Below, piece by piece: positions 24,414-38,564 of a stretch of DNA of 64,000 nucleotides; position 1 is the stretch's first letter, and the number at the start of each line of letters is the position of its first letter. The position numbers and the translations under genes are program-made. The notes beneath the pieces are model-generated. The model was not told where the DNA came from. It saw only the letters and a list, made by a program, of their open reading frames with translations, and ran no database searches. The stretch covers positions 992,001-1,056,000 of the forward strand of contig CAVZRL010000009.1 in assembly GCA_963777775.1 (NCBI GenBank). Reading direction: 5' to 3'. Source of the stretch: WHSW01 sp963777775 (GTDB taxonomy: Bacteria; Actinomycetota; Thermoleophilia; Solirubrobacterales; 70-9).

Positions 24414-24848
24414 ATGGCGAAGAAGGTCCTCACCCTGATCAAGCTCCAGATCCCCGCCGGGGCCGCGAACCCGGCTCCGCCGGTCGGCCCTGCGCTGGGC
24501 CAGCACGGGGTCAACATCATGGAGTTCTGCAAGGCGTTCAACTCCCGCACCCAGACGGACGCGGGGACGATCATCCCGGTCGAGATCACCGTCTACGAGG
24601 ACCGCTCGTTCGACTTCATCACCAAGACCCCGCCGGCGGCGGTCCTGATCCGCGAGGCGCTCGGGATCGAGAAGGGCTCGGGCGAGCCGAACCGCGAGAA
24701 GGTCGGCCGGCTGAGCGCCGACCAGTGCCGCCAGATCGCCGAGCGCAAGATGCCCGACCTGAACGCCAACGACCTGGACGCGGCGTCGAGGATCATCGCC
24801 GGTACCGCGCGGTCGATGGGCGTCGAGGTCGAGGGGATCGAGGTATGA
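24414..24848 (+). CDS. rplK: 50S ribosomal protein uL11
   Basis: 144 residues, normal length. It forms the GTPase-associated centre with 23S rRNA and the L10/L12 stalk. KLQIPAGAANPAPPVGPALGQHGVNIM is the family signature (thiostrepton-site Pro residues present). The stop overlaps the rplA start (ATGA). No Shine-Dalgarno is seen before its ATG. Confidence 0.97.
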   Translation: MAKKVLTLIKLQIPAGAANPAPPVGPALGQHGVNIMEFCKAFNSRTQTDAGTIIPVEITVYEDRSFDFITKTPPAAVLIREALGIEKGSGEPNREKVGRLSADQCRQIAERKMPDLNANDLDAASRIIAGTARSMGVEVEGIEV

Positions 24849-25645
24849 GCCGCAACCGGGGCAAGCGCTACCGGGAGGCGATCGACGGAGTCGACCGAAC
24901 CCGCGCCTACGAGCCCGCGGAGGCTGTGGCGCTCGTCAAGCGCACCGCGGCGACGAAGTTCGACGAGACGGTCGAGGTCCATGTCCGGCTCGGGGTCAAC
25001 GTCCGCCACGCCGAGGAGCAGCTGCGCGGCACGCTGGCGCTGCCGCACGGGCTCGGCAAGCAGGTCAGCGTCGCGGTCTTCGCCGAGGGCGAGGGCGCGC
25101 GGGCGGCGACCGAGGCGGGCGCCGATCACGTCGGCGCGGCCGACCTCGCCGAGCGGGTCGAGGAAGGGTGGACCGACTTCGACGTCGCGATCGCGACCCC
25201 GGCGCTGATGGGCCCGGTGGTTTCGAAGCTGGGCCGGGTGCTCGGGCCGCAGGGAAAGATGCCGAACCCGAAGGTCGGCACGGTCACCGACGACGTCGGC
25301 AAGGCGGTCGAGGAGGCGAAGGCCGGCAAGGTCGAGTACCGCACCGACCGCCAGGGCATCGTCCACCTGACGATCGGCAAGGCGAGCTTCAGCGAGCAGG
25401 CGCTGCTCGAGAACTACGCGGCGATCATCGACGAGATCGTGCGCGCCAAGCCGGCCGCCGCGAAGGGCCGCTACCTGATCTCGGTCACGCTGGCGACGAC
25501 GATGGGACCCGGCGTCCGGGTCGACGCGTCGCGCACGCGGGAGTCCGAGATCGTCGCCTCCTCAGCCGATCGCGGAGAGGGCGCGGGGCCGGACGCCGAG
25601 CCGGAGACCGGCGACCCTGAGCCGGACGCTGCGGCCGTCTCCTAG
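24845..25645 (+). CDS. rplA: 50S ribosomal protein uL1
   Basis: 266 residues. L1-stalk protein and, in well studied bacteria, translational repressor of its own operon. RGKRYREAI at the start, PNPKVGTVT and GPGVRVD are typical. A 30-residue acidic tail (about 236-266, EPETGDPEPDAAAVS at the end) extends beyond the usual 230. It is the last plus-strand gene before a minus-strand methyltransferase interrupts the usual L11-L1-L10-L12 order. Confidence 0.96.
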   Translation: MSRNRGKRYREAIDGVDRTRAYEPAEAVALVKRTAATKFDETVEVHVRLGVNVRHAEEQLRGTLALPHGLGKQVSVAVFAEGEGARAATEAGADHVGAADLAERVEEGWTDFDVAIATPALMGPVVSKLGRVLGPQGKMPNPKVGTVTDDVGKAVEEAKAGKVEYRTDRQGIVHLTIGKASFSEQALLENYAAIIDEIVRAKPAAAKGRYLISVTLATTMGPGVRVDASRTRESEIVASSADRGEGAGPDAEPETGDPEPDAAAVS

Positions 25646-25670
25646 CTGACTCGTCCGCGGCGCCTCGTGG

Positions 25671-26579
25671 TCAGGGCGCGCTGACCCGCTCGAAGACCAT
25701 CCGGTGATGGTCGAGCAGCTCGCGCTCGAAGCAGACGCTGTTCGCGCTCACCCCCGACGTGAAGGCGAGCCGGAACTCGCGGCTGGTCAGCCAGCGCGGG
25801 ACGAGCCGGGCCTTGAGCAGCGTCTTGCGCAGGCTCGGCTCGGCGAACCGCCTCCGCCACTGGCGGATCGTCTCGATGTAGTCGAGCCGCCCGCTCTCGC
25901 TCGAGACCAGGCGCAGCGAGGGCTCCGCGGCGCGCACGATCTGCGCTTCGCCGAACGGCAGGAAGGAGCCGGGGAACTGGTGCATCATCAGCGCCAGGTA
26001 CCACTCGTCCGAATCGCGTGGGGCGTCGATGCTGACCCGCTCGGTGTCGATCATCTTGCGCCCGAAGACCATCGTCTGCAGATACAGGCGTCCGCCCTCG
26101 GGCACCAGCGAGGCGACGTTCTCGAACAGCTCGGCGTAGATCCGCTCCTGCTCGCCGGCCAGGTACTCCTCGTAGGAACAGAAGTGCTCGAAGGCTCCGA
26201 GGCTGGCGACCGCATCGAAGCTCCCGAAGTCATCGCGCTCGACCCTGCGGGCGTCGTGCAGGCGGACGTCGAGTCCGTGGCGGCGACAGGCGGCGAGCTG
26301 GGCCGAGGAGAGGGTCACGCCGACCCCGTCGGCCCCGCGCCCGCGCACGAAGGCGAGCAGCGGTCCCCAGCCGCAGCCGAGGTCGAGGATTCGCCGCCCT
26401 GGGGCGATCCCGATCTGCTCGGCGACGAACTCGTGCTTTCGCCGTTGCGCCTGCTCCAGCGTGAGCGTGAAGTCTCCGTCGTACTTGGCGCCGCTGAAGT
26501 CGGCGAGCTCGCCGAGGCTGAGCCGAAAGATCCGATCGATCAGCGAGTAGGTGAAGTCGATGTCCTTGCTACCGGCCAC
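25671..26579 (-). CDS. CFA-synthase-like SAM-dependent methyltransferase
   Basis: 302 residues. The SAM site ILDLGCGWG (about 66-74) and the ASLGAFEHF segment are those of the cyclopropane-fatty-acid/mycolic acid synthase group, which methylates double bonds of membrane lipids. The N-terminal lipid-binding part of full CFA synthase is missing, so it is closer to the short mycobacterial-type enzymes. It sits on the opposite strand between rplA and rplJ, which is not its usual setting. The GTG start has a TAGGTT box 6 bases upstream. Confidence 0.8.
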   Translation of the reverse strand: MAGSKDIDFTYSLIDRIFRLSLGELADFSGAKYDGDFTLTLEQAQRRKHEFVAEQIGIAPGRRILDLGCGWGPLLAFVRGRGADGVGVTLSSAQLAACRRHGLDVRLHDARRVERDDFGSFDAVASLGAFEHFCSYEEYLAGEQERIYAELFENVASLVPEGGRLYLQTMVFGRKMIDTERVSIDAPRDSDEWYLALMMHQFPGSFLPFGEAQIVRAAEPSLRLVSSESGRLDYIETIRQWRRRFAEPSLRKTLLKARLVPRWLTSREFRLAFTSGVSANSVCFERELLDHHRMVFERVSAP

Positions 26580-26585
26580 GGCCCG

Positions 26586-26591
26586 AACCTA
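26586..26591 (-). promoter_or_regulatory. -10 box of a leaderless promoter for the methyltransferase
   Basis: TAGGTT on the minus strand ends 6 bases before the GTG at 26579. It is divergent from the rplJ promoter. Confidence 0.45.
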
Positions 26592-26638
26592 TCCTCAGCG
26601 GCGGCCGGGTGCGCCCCGGCCCGCGGCAGCCGGGTTGC

Positions 26639-26644
26639 TAGCAT
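26639..26644 (+). promoter_or_regulatory. -10 box of the rplJL promoter
   Basis: TAGCAT, 138 bases before the rplJ ATG. It gives a leader of about 130 nt that contains the L10 leader-like structure. Confidence 0.4.
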
Positions 26645-26650
26645 CGACCG

Positions 26651-26766
26651 CCCACCCCGCCACAGACCGCCGGCTGGGTCCCCCGAGCTGGGCCCGGAAG
26701 ACCGGCGCAGGTGAGGATCGAGAGCGCACGTCCTTTCGAGCCTGCCTGCGCGCAGGCTCTTTCTCT
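26651..26766 (+). ncRNA. L10 leader-like cis-regulatory RNA with terminator-like hairpin
   Basis: The leader contains CGCCGG (26668-26673), which pairs with CCGGCG (26702-26707), then GCAGGTGAGGATCGAGAG in the position where L10 leaders carry the kink-turn target of the L10(L12)4 complex. Next comes GAGCCTGC/GCAGGCTC (26738-26745/26752-26759) followed by TTTCTCT. In known bacteria this RNA represses rplJL when L10 is in excess. Assignment is by position and partial structure; a covariance search is needed to confirm it. Confidence 0.5.
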
Positions 26767-26782
26767 GCCGGCGAGGAAGCCG

Positions 26783-27517
26783 ATGGACAAAGAGCAAAAG
26801 CAAGCGGCGGTCAGCAAGCTGACCGATGACCTGAAGGGCGCCGACGCCATCTTCGCGGTCGACTACCGCGGGATCAGCGTCACCCAGGCCGCCGAGCTGC
26901 GGGGCAATTTGGCCGAGGCCGACGCCGTGTTCAAGGTGGTCAAGAACCGGCTCGCCAAGCGCGCCGTCGCCGAGGCCGGGACCGAGGCGGTCGAGGAGCT
27001 GCTGATCGGCCCGACCGCGCTCACCCTGGTGCGGGGCGACGCCGTCGTCGCCGCGAAGGCGATCTCGAGCTTCTCCAAGCAGTACGACGTGCTCACCTAC
27101 AAGGGCGGGATCATGGACGGGGCGCCGCTCGACTCCGACGGCTTCGCGGCAATTGCCCGCCTGCCGGGCATCGACGTCCTGCACGGCCAGCTGGTGGGGC
27201 TCACGGCCAGCCCGCTGACCGGTCTCGTGACCGGGCTCGGCGCTCTGATCTCGGGCCTCGCCGTGGCGCTGGGCCAGATCGCCGAGCAGGGCCTCGTCAC
27301 CGGAGAGTCACCCACCGAAGCCGAGCCTTCGAGCGACGAGCCGAACGACGAGCGGCCAGCGACGAGCGACGAATCTTCATCGGAGCCCGAGCATGCTCCC
27401 GACGAGACGGACGAAAGCGAAACCGACGACAGCGAAGCGCCCGCCGAGCGGCCCGCCGAAGACGAACCTTCGAGCGACGAGCAGCAAGCGGCGAGCGTCG
27501 AGACCAAGGAGGAATAG
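26783..27517 (+). CDS. rplJ: 50S ribosomal protein uL10 with long acidic tail
   Basis: 244 residues; the family norm is about 165-180. The core (1-175: FAVDYRGISVTQAAELRG, VVKNRLAKRA) anchors L12 dimers to the ribosome. The last 70 residues are acidic low complexity and include NDERPATSDES and EPSSDEQQAASV, encoded by the 7-bp repeats at 27347-27374 and 27476-27503. The ATG at 26783 is preferred over an in-frame GTG at 26711, which lies in the leader RNA. A GAGGAAG Shine-Dalgarno is present. rplL starts 3 bases downstream. Confidence 0.95.
   Translation: MDKEQKQAAVSKLTDDLKGADAIFAVDYRGISVTQAAELRGNLAEADAVFKVVKNRLAKRAVAEAGTEAVEELLIGPTALTLVRGDAVVAAKAISSFSKQYDVLTYKGGIMDGAPLDSDGFAAIARLPGIDVLHGQLVGLTASPLTGLVTGLGALISGLAVALGQIAEQGLVTGESPTEAEPSSDEPNDERPATSDESSSEPEHAPDETDESETDDSEAPAERPAEDEPSSDEQQAASVETKEE
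27347..27374 (+). repeat. 7-bp repeat array in the rplJ tail
   Basis: Units GACGAGC, GGCCAGC, GACGAGC, GACGAAT in tandem, with another GACGAGC at 27335-27341. In frame they read DERPATSDE. Same family as the arrays upstream of rpsJ, rpsH and rplF. Confidence 0.7.
27476..27503 (+). repeat. 7-bp repeat array at the rplJ 3' end
   Basis: Units GACGAGC, AGCAAGC, GGCGAGC, GTCGAGA. More degenerate than the array 100 bases upstream. Confidence 0.55.
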
Positions 27518-27519
27518 AC

Positions 27520-27903
27520 GTGGCAACCACCACCGAGGAATGGATCGAGGAGCTGAAGGGCATCTCGGTGCTCGAGCTCTCCGAGCGGATCAAGGCGCTC
27601 GAGGAGGAGTTCGGTGTCTCCGCGACCGCCGTCGCGGCGGCTGCGCCGGCGGCCGCGGGCGGCGGAGGCGACGAGGCCGCCGCCGAGGAATCGAGCACGG
27701 TCGACGTCGTGCTGACCGGGCCCGGAGACAAGAAGATCCAGGTGATCAAGGCCGTCCGGGCCGCCACCGGGCTCGGCCTCAAGGACGCCAAGGCGCTCGT
27801 CGACGAGGCGCCGAAGCCGGTCAAGGAGGGCGTCGAGCGCGAGGAGGCCGAGAAGCTCAAGGCGGAGCTCGAGGAAGCCGGCGGCTCGGTCGAGCTCAAG
27901 TAA
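27520..27903 (+). CDS. rplL: 50S ribosomal protein bL12
   Basis: 127 residues, normal length. N-terminal dimerisation helices (1-35), an Ala/Gly hinge (about 36-55) and the C-terminal factor-binding domain (KIQVIKAVRAATGLGLKDAKALV). It recruits translational GTPases. GTG start with GGAGG close upstream, 2 bases after the rplJ stop. Confidence 0.97.
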   Translation: MATTTEEWIEELKGISVLELSERIKALEEEFGVSATAVAAAAPAAAGGGGDEAAAEESSTVDVVLTGPGDKKIQVIKAVRAATGLGLKDAKALVDEAPKPVKEGVEREEAEKLKAELEEAGGSVELK

Positions 27904-27920
27904 GACGCACGCACGAACAG

Positions 27921-27950
27921 TTGCGCCCGCCGGGTGGCTTGTGGTATCTT
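27921..27950 (+). promoter_or_regulatory. Candidate promoter before rpoB
   Basis: TTGCGC (27921-27926), an 18-base spacer, TATCTT (27945-27950). The 133-base rplL-rpoB gap has no terminator hairpin that I can see, so rpoB may be read both from here and from rplJL. Confidence 0.45.
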
Positions 27951-28036
27951 TGTGCGTCGCGCGCCGTTGAGCCCGTCCTGCCCGAATTCTTGCGCGGATT
28001 CGTCGTCCCTCCACGACCAACTTAGGAGTCGCCCAG

Positions 28037-31594
<3,558 letters not shown>

Positions 31595-31596
31595 CC

Positions 31597-31617
31597 GCTC
31601 GCCGCTCGTCGCTCGAC
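31597..31617 (-). repeat. 7-bp repeat array (inverted) between rpoB and rpoC
   Basis: Read on the minus strand the units are GTCGAGC, GACGAGC, GGCGAGC. It is the only array in the window lying in reverse orientation to its neighbouring genes. Confidence 0.5.
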
Positions 31618-31675
31618 CCTCGAGCGGCCGGCGGCCGGCGGCGAATCACTCACATACCGAAGGGCGCAAGACACA

Positions 31676-35725
<4,050 letters not shown>

Positions 35726-35737
35726 ACGACCCCGTTC

Positions 35738-36049
35738 CTAGTCGACGTCGCGGCGCGCGTGTCCGGCCGCCGCGCGGACCGGGGCCGGCGTTCCGATCAC
35801 GCGGGTGCGCCCGGCCGGCGGGCAGTCGGGCAGCGGCAGCGTCCCGGGCCCGTGGTCGCCGCGACGGGGCCCACGCGGGCGCTTGGGCTGGCGCCGGAAG
35901 CGGCCGAAGCGGTACCCATCCTCGGACTCCGGCGGCGCCTCGTCGGGCAGCGTCTCGGCGTGGAAGGCCCACCAGACGAGATAGAGCAGGAGGGCGATGG
36001 GGATCTTCAAGACCACCATCAGGAAGAAGATCGGAAAGAAGCCGTCCAC
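35738..36049 (-). CDS. Small single-pass membrane protein, unknown function
   Basis: 103 residues from a GTG. One hydrophobic helix at the N-terminus (FFPIFFLMVVLKIPIALLLY) is followed by a charged, Arg/Pro-rich cytoplasmic tail. No family recognised. It is convergent with rpoC (12-base gap) and follows the HAD gene on the same strand by 24 bases, so it is probably cotranscribed with it. Confidence is limited by the small size. Confidence 0.5.
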   Translation of the reverse strand: MDGFFPIFFLMVVLKIPIALLLYLVWWAFHAETLPDEAPPESEDGYRFGRFRRQPKRPRGPRRGDHGPGTLPLPDCPPAGRTRVIGTPAPVRAAAGHARRDVD

Positions 36050-36073
36050 GCGTAGCTCGCCAGTCCCGCTGCT

Positions 36074-36577
36074 CTAGGGACGTTCGAGAGTGTAACCGTC
36101 GTCGACCCAGCGCAGGAGCGTCTCGGTGTGCGCTTCGGTGAGCCCGATGTCGGACTCGGTCGGAGCGAGCAGGGTCGGGGCGGCGCGCCGCTTCGCCCAC
36201 GCATGGCAGCTCTCGTCGAGCGAGTCGTCGATCCAGGCCAGCGGGCGCTCGCCGGCGTACTCCTCGATCGCATCGAGCTTCCAGTGCGCGGTCCCGAACC
36301 GCGCCCTGCCGTCGAACCGCAGACAGGGCAGAGCGCCGGGGAGCCCGAGGATCAGCGGCAGCTGGTCGTTGGCGCGGTCCTCCCAGCCCGTCGCCCAGAT
36401 CAGCTCGTAGACCTCGCCGAGCCGGGCGAGCTGCGGGCCGGCGGCGTCGGAGATGCAGTGGGCGACCCCGTCGATGAGGTGAAAGCGGCCGGCGACGCGG
36501 TCGAGCGGACCCTCGAAGCCGAAGAGGCTGATCACACCGTCGACATCGACAGCGAGGATCGGACGCTGCGCTGACAC
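36074..36577 (-). CDS. HAD-like phosphatase-family protein
   Basis: 167 residues. HAD motif I DVDGV (D10, D12), motif II in WATGWE, motif III Lys in HWKLDAI and the acidic motif WIDDSLD are all recognisable. It resembles small HAD proteins of the kind found in Swiss-army-knife RNA repair proteins. Substrate unknown. The GTG start has a TACGCT box 6 bases upstream; the divergent rpsL promoter starts 15 bases away, so the two share a compact control region. Confidence 0.7.
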   Translation of the reverse strand: MSAQRPILAVDVDGVISLFGFEGPLDRVAGRFHLIDGVAHCISDAAGPQLARLGEVYELIWATGWEDRANDQLPLILGLPGALPCLRFDGRARFGTAHWKLDAIEEYAGERPLAWIDDSLDESCHAWAKRRAAPTLLAPTESDIGLTEAHTETLLRWVDDGYTLERP

Positions 36578-36583
36578 GCGCGC

Positions 36584-36589
36584 AGCGTA
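36584..36589 (-). promoter_or_regulatory. -10 box of a leaderless promoter for the HAD gene
   Basis: TACGCT on the minus strand ends 6 bases before the GTG at 36577. Confidence 0.45.
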
Positions 36590-36604
36590 GCCAACCCGCC
36601 CTGC

Positions 36605-36610
36605 TATCTT
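36605..36610 (+). promoter_or_regulatory. -10 box of a leaderless promoter for rpsL
   Basis: TATCTT ends 8 bases before the GTG at 36619. The mRNA leader would be absent or one or two bases, so the str operon would begin with a leaderless gene, unlike the leadered rplJ and fusA. Confidence 0.5.
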
Positions 36611-36618
36611 CCGCCGCC

Positions 36619-37011
36619 GTGCCGAGCACCAACCAGCTGATCAGGAAGGGGCGCAAGCCGCCCCAGAAGAAGGTCGCGACACCCGGCCTCAAGTCCGGTC
36701 ACGGCCGCAAGCAGCGGATGGCTGCCCCTCAGCGCCGCGGCGTCTGCACCCGCGTCTACACGGCGACGCCGAAGAAGCCGAACTCGGCGCTGCGCAAGGT
36801 CGCCCGAGTCCGGCTCACGAACGGGATGGAGGTCACCTGCTACATCCCCGGCGAGGGCCACAACCTTCAGGAGCACTCGGTAGTCCTCGTCCGCGGCGGC
36901 CGCGTCAAGGACCTTCCCGGCGTTCGCTACAAGGTGGTCCGCGGCACGCTCGATGCCTCCGGCGTCTCGGACCGAAGGCAGTCGCGGTCGGTGTACGGGG
37001 TCAAGAAGTAG
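36619..37011 (+). CDS. rpsL: 30S ribosomal protein uS12
   Basis: 130 residues. Decoding-centre protein. PKKPNSALRKVARV and GGRVKDLPGVRYK carry the residues where streptomycin resistance arises; wild-type Lys is present at both positions. The GTG start is predicted leaderless. rpsG follows after 13 bases. Confidence 0.97.
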   Translation: MPSTNQLIRKGRKPPQKKVATPGLKSGHGRKQRMAAPQRRGVCTRVYTATPKKPNSALRKVARVRLTNGMEVTCYIPGEGHNLQEHSVVLVRGGRVKDLPGVRYKVVRGTLDASGVSDRRQSRSVYGVKK

Positions 37012-37024
37012 CCGTGACCCGCTG

Positions 37025-37495
37025 ATGCCCCGCCGCGCCCGAGCAGCGATCCGCCAGATCGAGGCCGATTCGGTTCATCGCAGCCGCCTCGTCCAGCAGG
37101 TGGTCAACAAGGTGATGCTGGACGGCAAGAAGGCGACCGCCGAGCAGATCACCTATGACGCGCTGGCGATCGTCGGCGAGCGCAGCGGCCGCGCCCCGGT
37201 CGAGGTGCTCGAGGACTCGGTCAAGGAGCTGACTCCGGTGCTCGAGGTCCGCTCGCGCCGGGTCGGCGGCGCCACCTACCAGGTGCCGGTCGAGGTCCCG
37301 CCGCGCCGCGCCCGCACCCTCGCGGTGCGCTGGCTGGTCAGCTTCGCCCGCAATCGCCGAGAGAAGTCGATGGCCGACCGGCTCGCGAACGAGATCCTCG
37401 AGTCGTTGCAGCAACAGGGCGGCGCCTGGAAGCGCAAGGACGACATCTATCGGATGGCGCAGGCGAACAAAGCGTTCGCCCACTACCGCTGGTAG
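37025..37495 (+). CDS. rpsG: 30S ribosomal protein uS7
   Basis: 156 residues, standard length. It binds the 3' major domain of 16S rRNA and contacts E-site tRNA. MPRRARAAIR, NKVMLDGKK and KSMADRLANEIL fit the family. The ATG at 37025 gives the family N-terminus. fusA, the usual next gene, is 7.6 kb away; instead a convergent minus-strand gene ends 11 bases beyond. Confidence 0.96.
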   Translation: MPRRARAAIRQIEADSVHRSRLVQQVVNKVMLDGKKATAEQITYDALAIVGERSGRAPVEVLEDSVKELTPVLEVRSRRVGGATYQVPVEVPPRRARTLAVRWLVSFARNRREKSMADRLANEILESLQQQGGAWKRKDDIYRMAQANKAFAHYRW

Positions 37496-37506
37496 GGCAA
37501 TCCAGG

Positions 37507-38523
37507 CTAGGAGCGACGCCGCGGGTCGCCGACCGCCGGCAAGCGGGAGCTGATGATGCCATTACCGGCCTTCCGTTTGCGGTGCACGACACAGGGTGCA
37601 CCCGCGTGGCTGACCCTCGGCCCGCTGACGCCCGGGATGTTCGGGTCGTCGAGCACGGCGCTGCCACCGCAGTTCGGCAGGAGGCCCTTGAACTCAGGCG
37701 GGGGATACGGACCCGGGACGTAGTCGGCGTTCACCTCGAGCGGCGTGCCGAGCTTGGTGGCGAAGGTGTACGGGGCGCCGAAGCAGTCCTCGAGGTGAGC
37801 GGCACCGTTTTCCGCAACGGAGTTCATGACCTTCTTGTCGATCGTGGTTACCGCCCGCTTCTCCCGACCGAGCCCCGTGAAGTCGATCACGACGACGTCG
37901 TTCGACGCGATCAGCTCGGTGTAACCGGCGCAGTCGAGACCGCTCGAACGCGAAATCGTGAGGAAGCCTGTGTCGGTGTCGGTGAACGGCCCCTGGATCG
38001 CCGTGACGCTGACGCTCGACGCTCCGCCGAAGGACTGGTTCGTGTTCGCAAGCAGGAGCGAGCCGGTGCAGGTCACGTCTTCCAGGCACAACACCGCCAC
38101 CTCGTCGATCTTGAACGGACCGGACGTCGTTGAGCCCGCCTGCGAGCTAGAGGCGACGAGCGTGTAGTTCTGGTCCGATGACTTGTTGATGGTGAGCGTC
38201 GAGAACGAGGCGACGCCCGCAGAGGTCGTCACGGTCGTCGTACCCCCGAGCGTCCCGCCTCCGGGATTAGCCCCGATGGTCATCGTGACCGAGATGCCCG
38301 AGGTGGGGACGCGGTGACCCAAGGAGTCGACCACCTCGACCCTGACCGGTGGGCCGGCCGGGTCATAGGCCGTGCTGGTGATCGCCTGGTCCACGCGTGT
38401 GTGGCTTGGCTGGGCGAGAAAGCGCAGCGAGTGGGGCTTGTGGGTGCCCATCGCAGGCGAAGCCCCGAGCAGCATCACGAGCATCGCACCGACGAGAGCG
38501 AGCGGAAGGCGGAGGTACAGCAT
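37507..38523 (-). CDS. Secreted protein with a bacterial Ig-like domain
   Basis: 338 residues from the ATG at 38523. Signal peptide (about 1-28, LGASPAMG). Residues about 30-135 form an Ig-like domain of the type used in repeated surface proteins (VEVVDSLGHRV, NPGGGTLGGTTTV, GVASFSTLTINKSS). The second half has several Cys (CLEDVTCTG, LDCAGY, EDCFGAPY) suggesting disulfides and an extracellular location. No anchor is seen. Codon choice is less GC-biased than in neighbours, suggesting recent acquisition. The frame stays open upstream, but only this start gives a signal peptide. Confidence 0.7.
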   Translation of the reverse strand: MLYLRLPLALVGAMLVMLLGASPAMGTHKPHSLRFLAQPSHTRVDQAITSTAYDPAGPPVRVEVVDSLGHRVPTSGISVTMTIGANPGGGTLGGTTTVTTSAGVASFSTLTINKSSDQNYTLVASSSQAGSTTSGPFKIDEVAVLCLEDVTCTGSLLLANTNQSFGGASSVSVTAIQGPFTDTDTGFLTISRSSGLDCAGYTELIASNDVVVIDFTGLGREKRAVTTIDKKVMNSVAENGAAHLEDCFGAPYTFATKLGTPLEVNADYVPGPYPPPEFKGLLPNCGGSAVLDDPNIPGVSGPRVSHAGAPCVVHRKRKAGNGIISSRLPAVGDPRRRS

Positions 38524-38564
38524 CACGGGATTTGAGCCTCTCACGCTCTGCCAAGATATCCGAC

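Noticed and set aside
26711..26782. GTG start giving L10 24 extra residues
   Set aside because: The segment is the L10 leader RNA with its hairpin; the ATG at 26783 has a Shine-Dalgarno and the family N-terminus.
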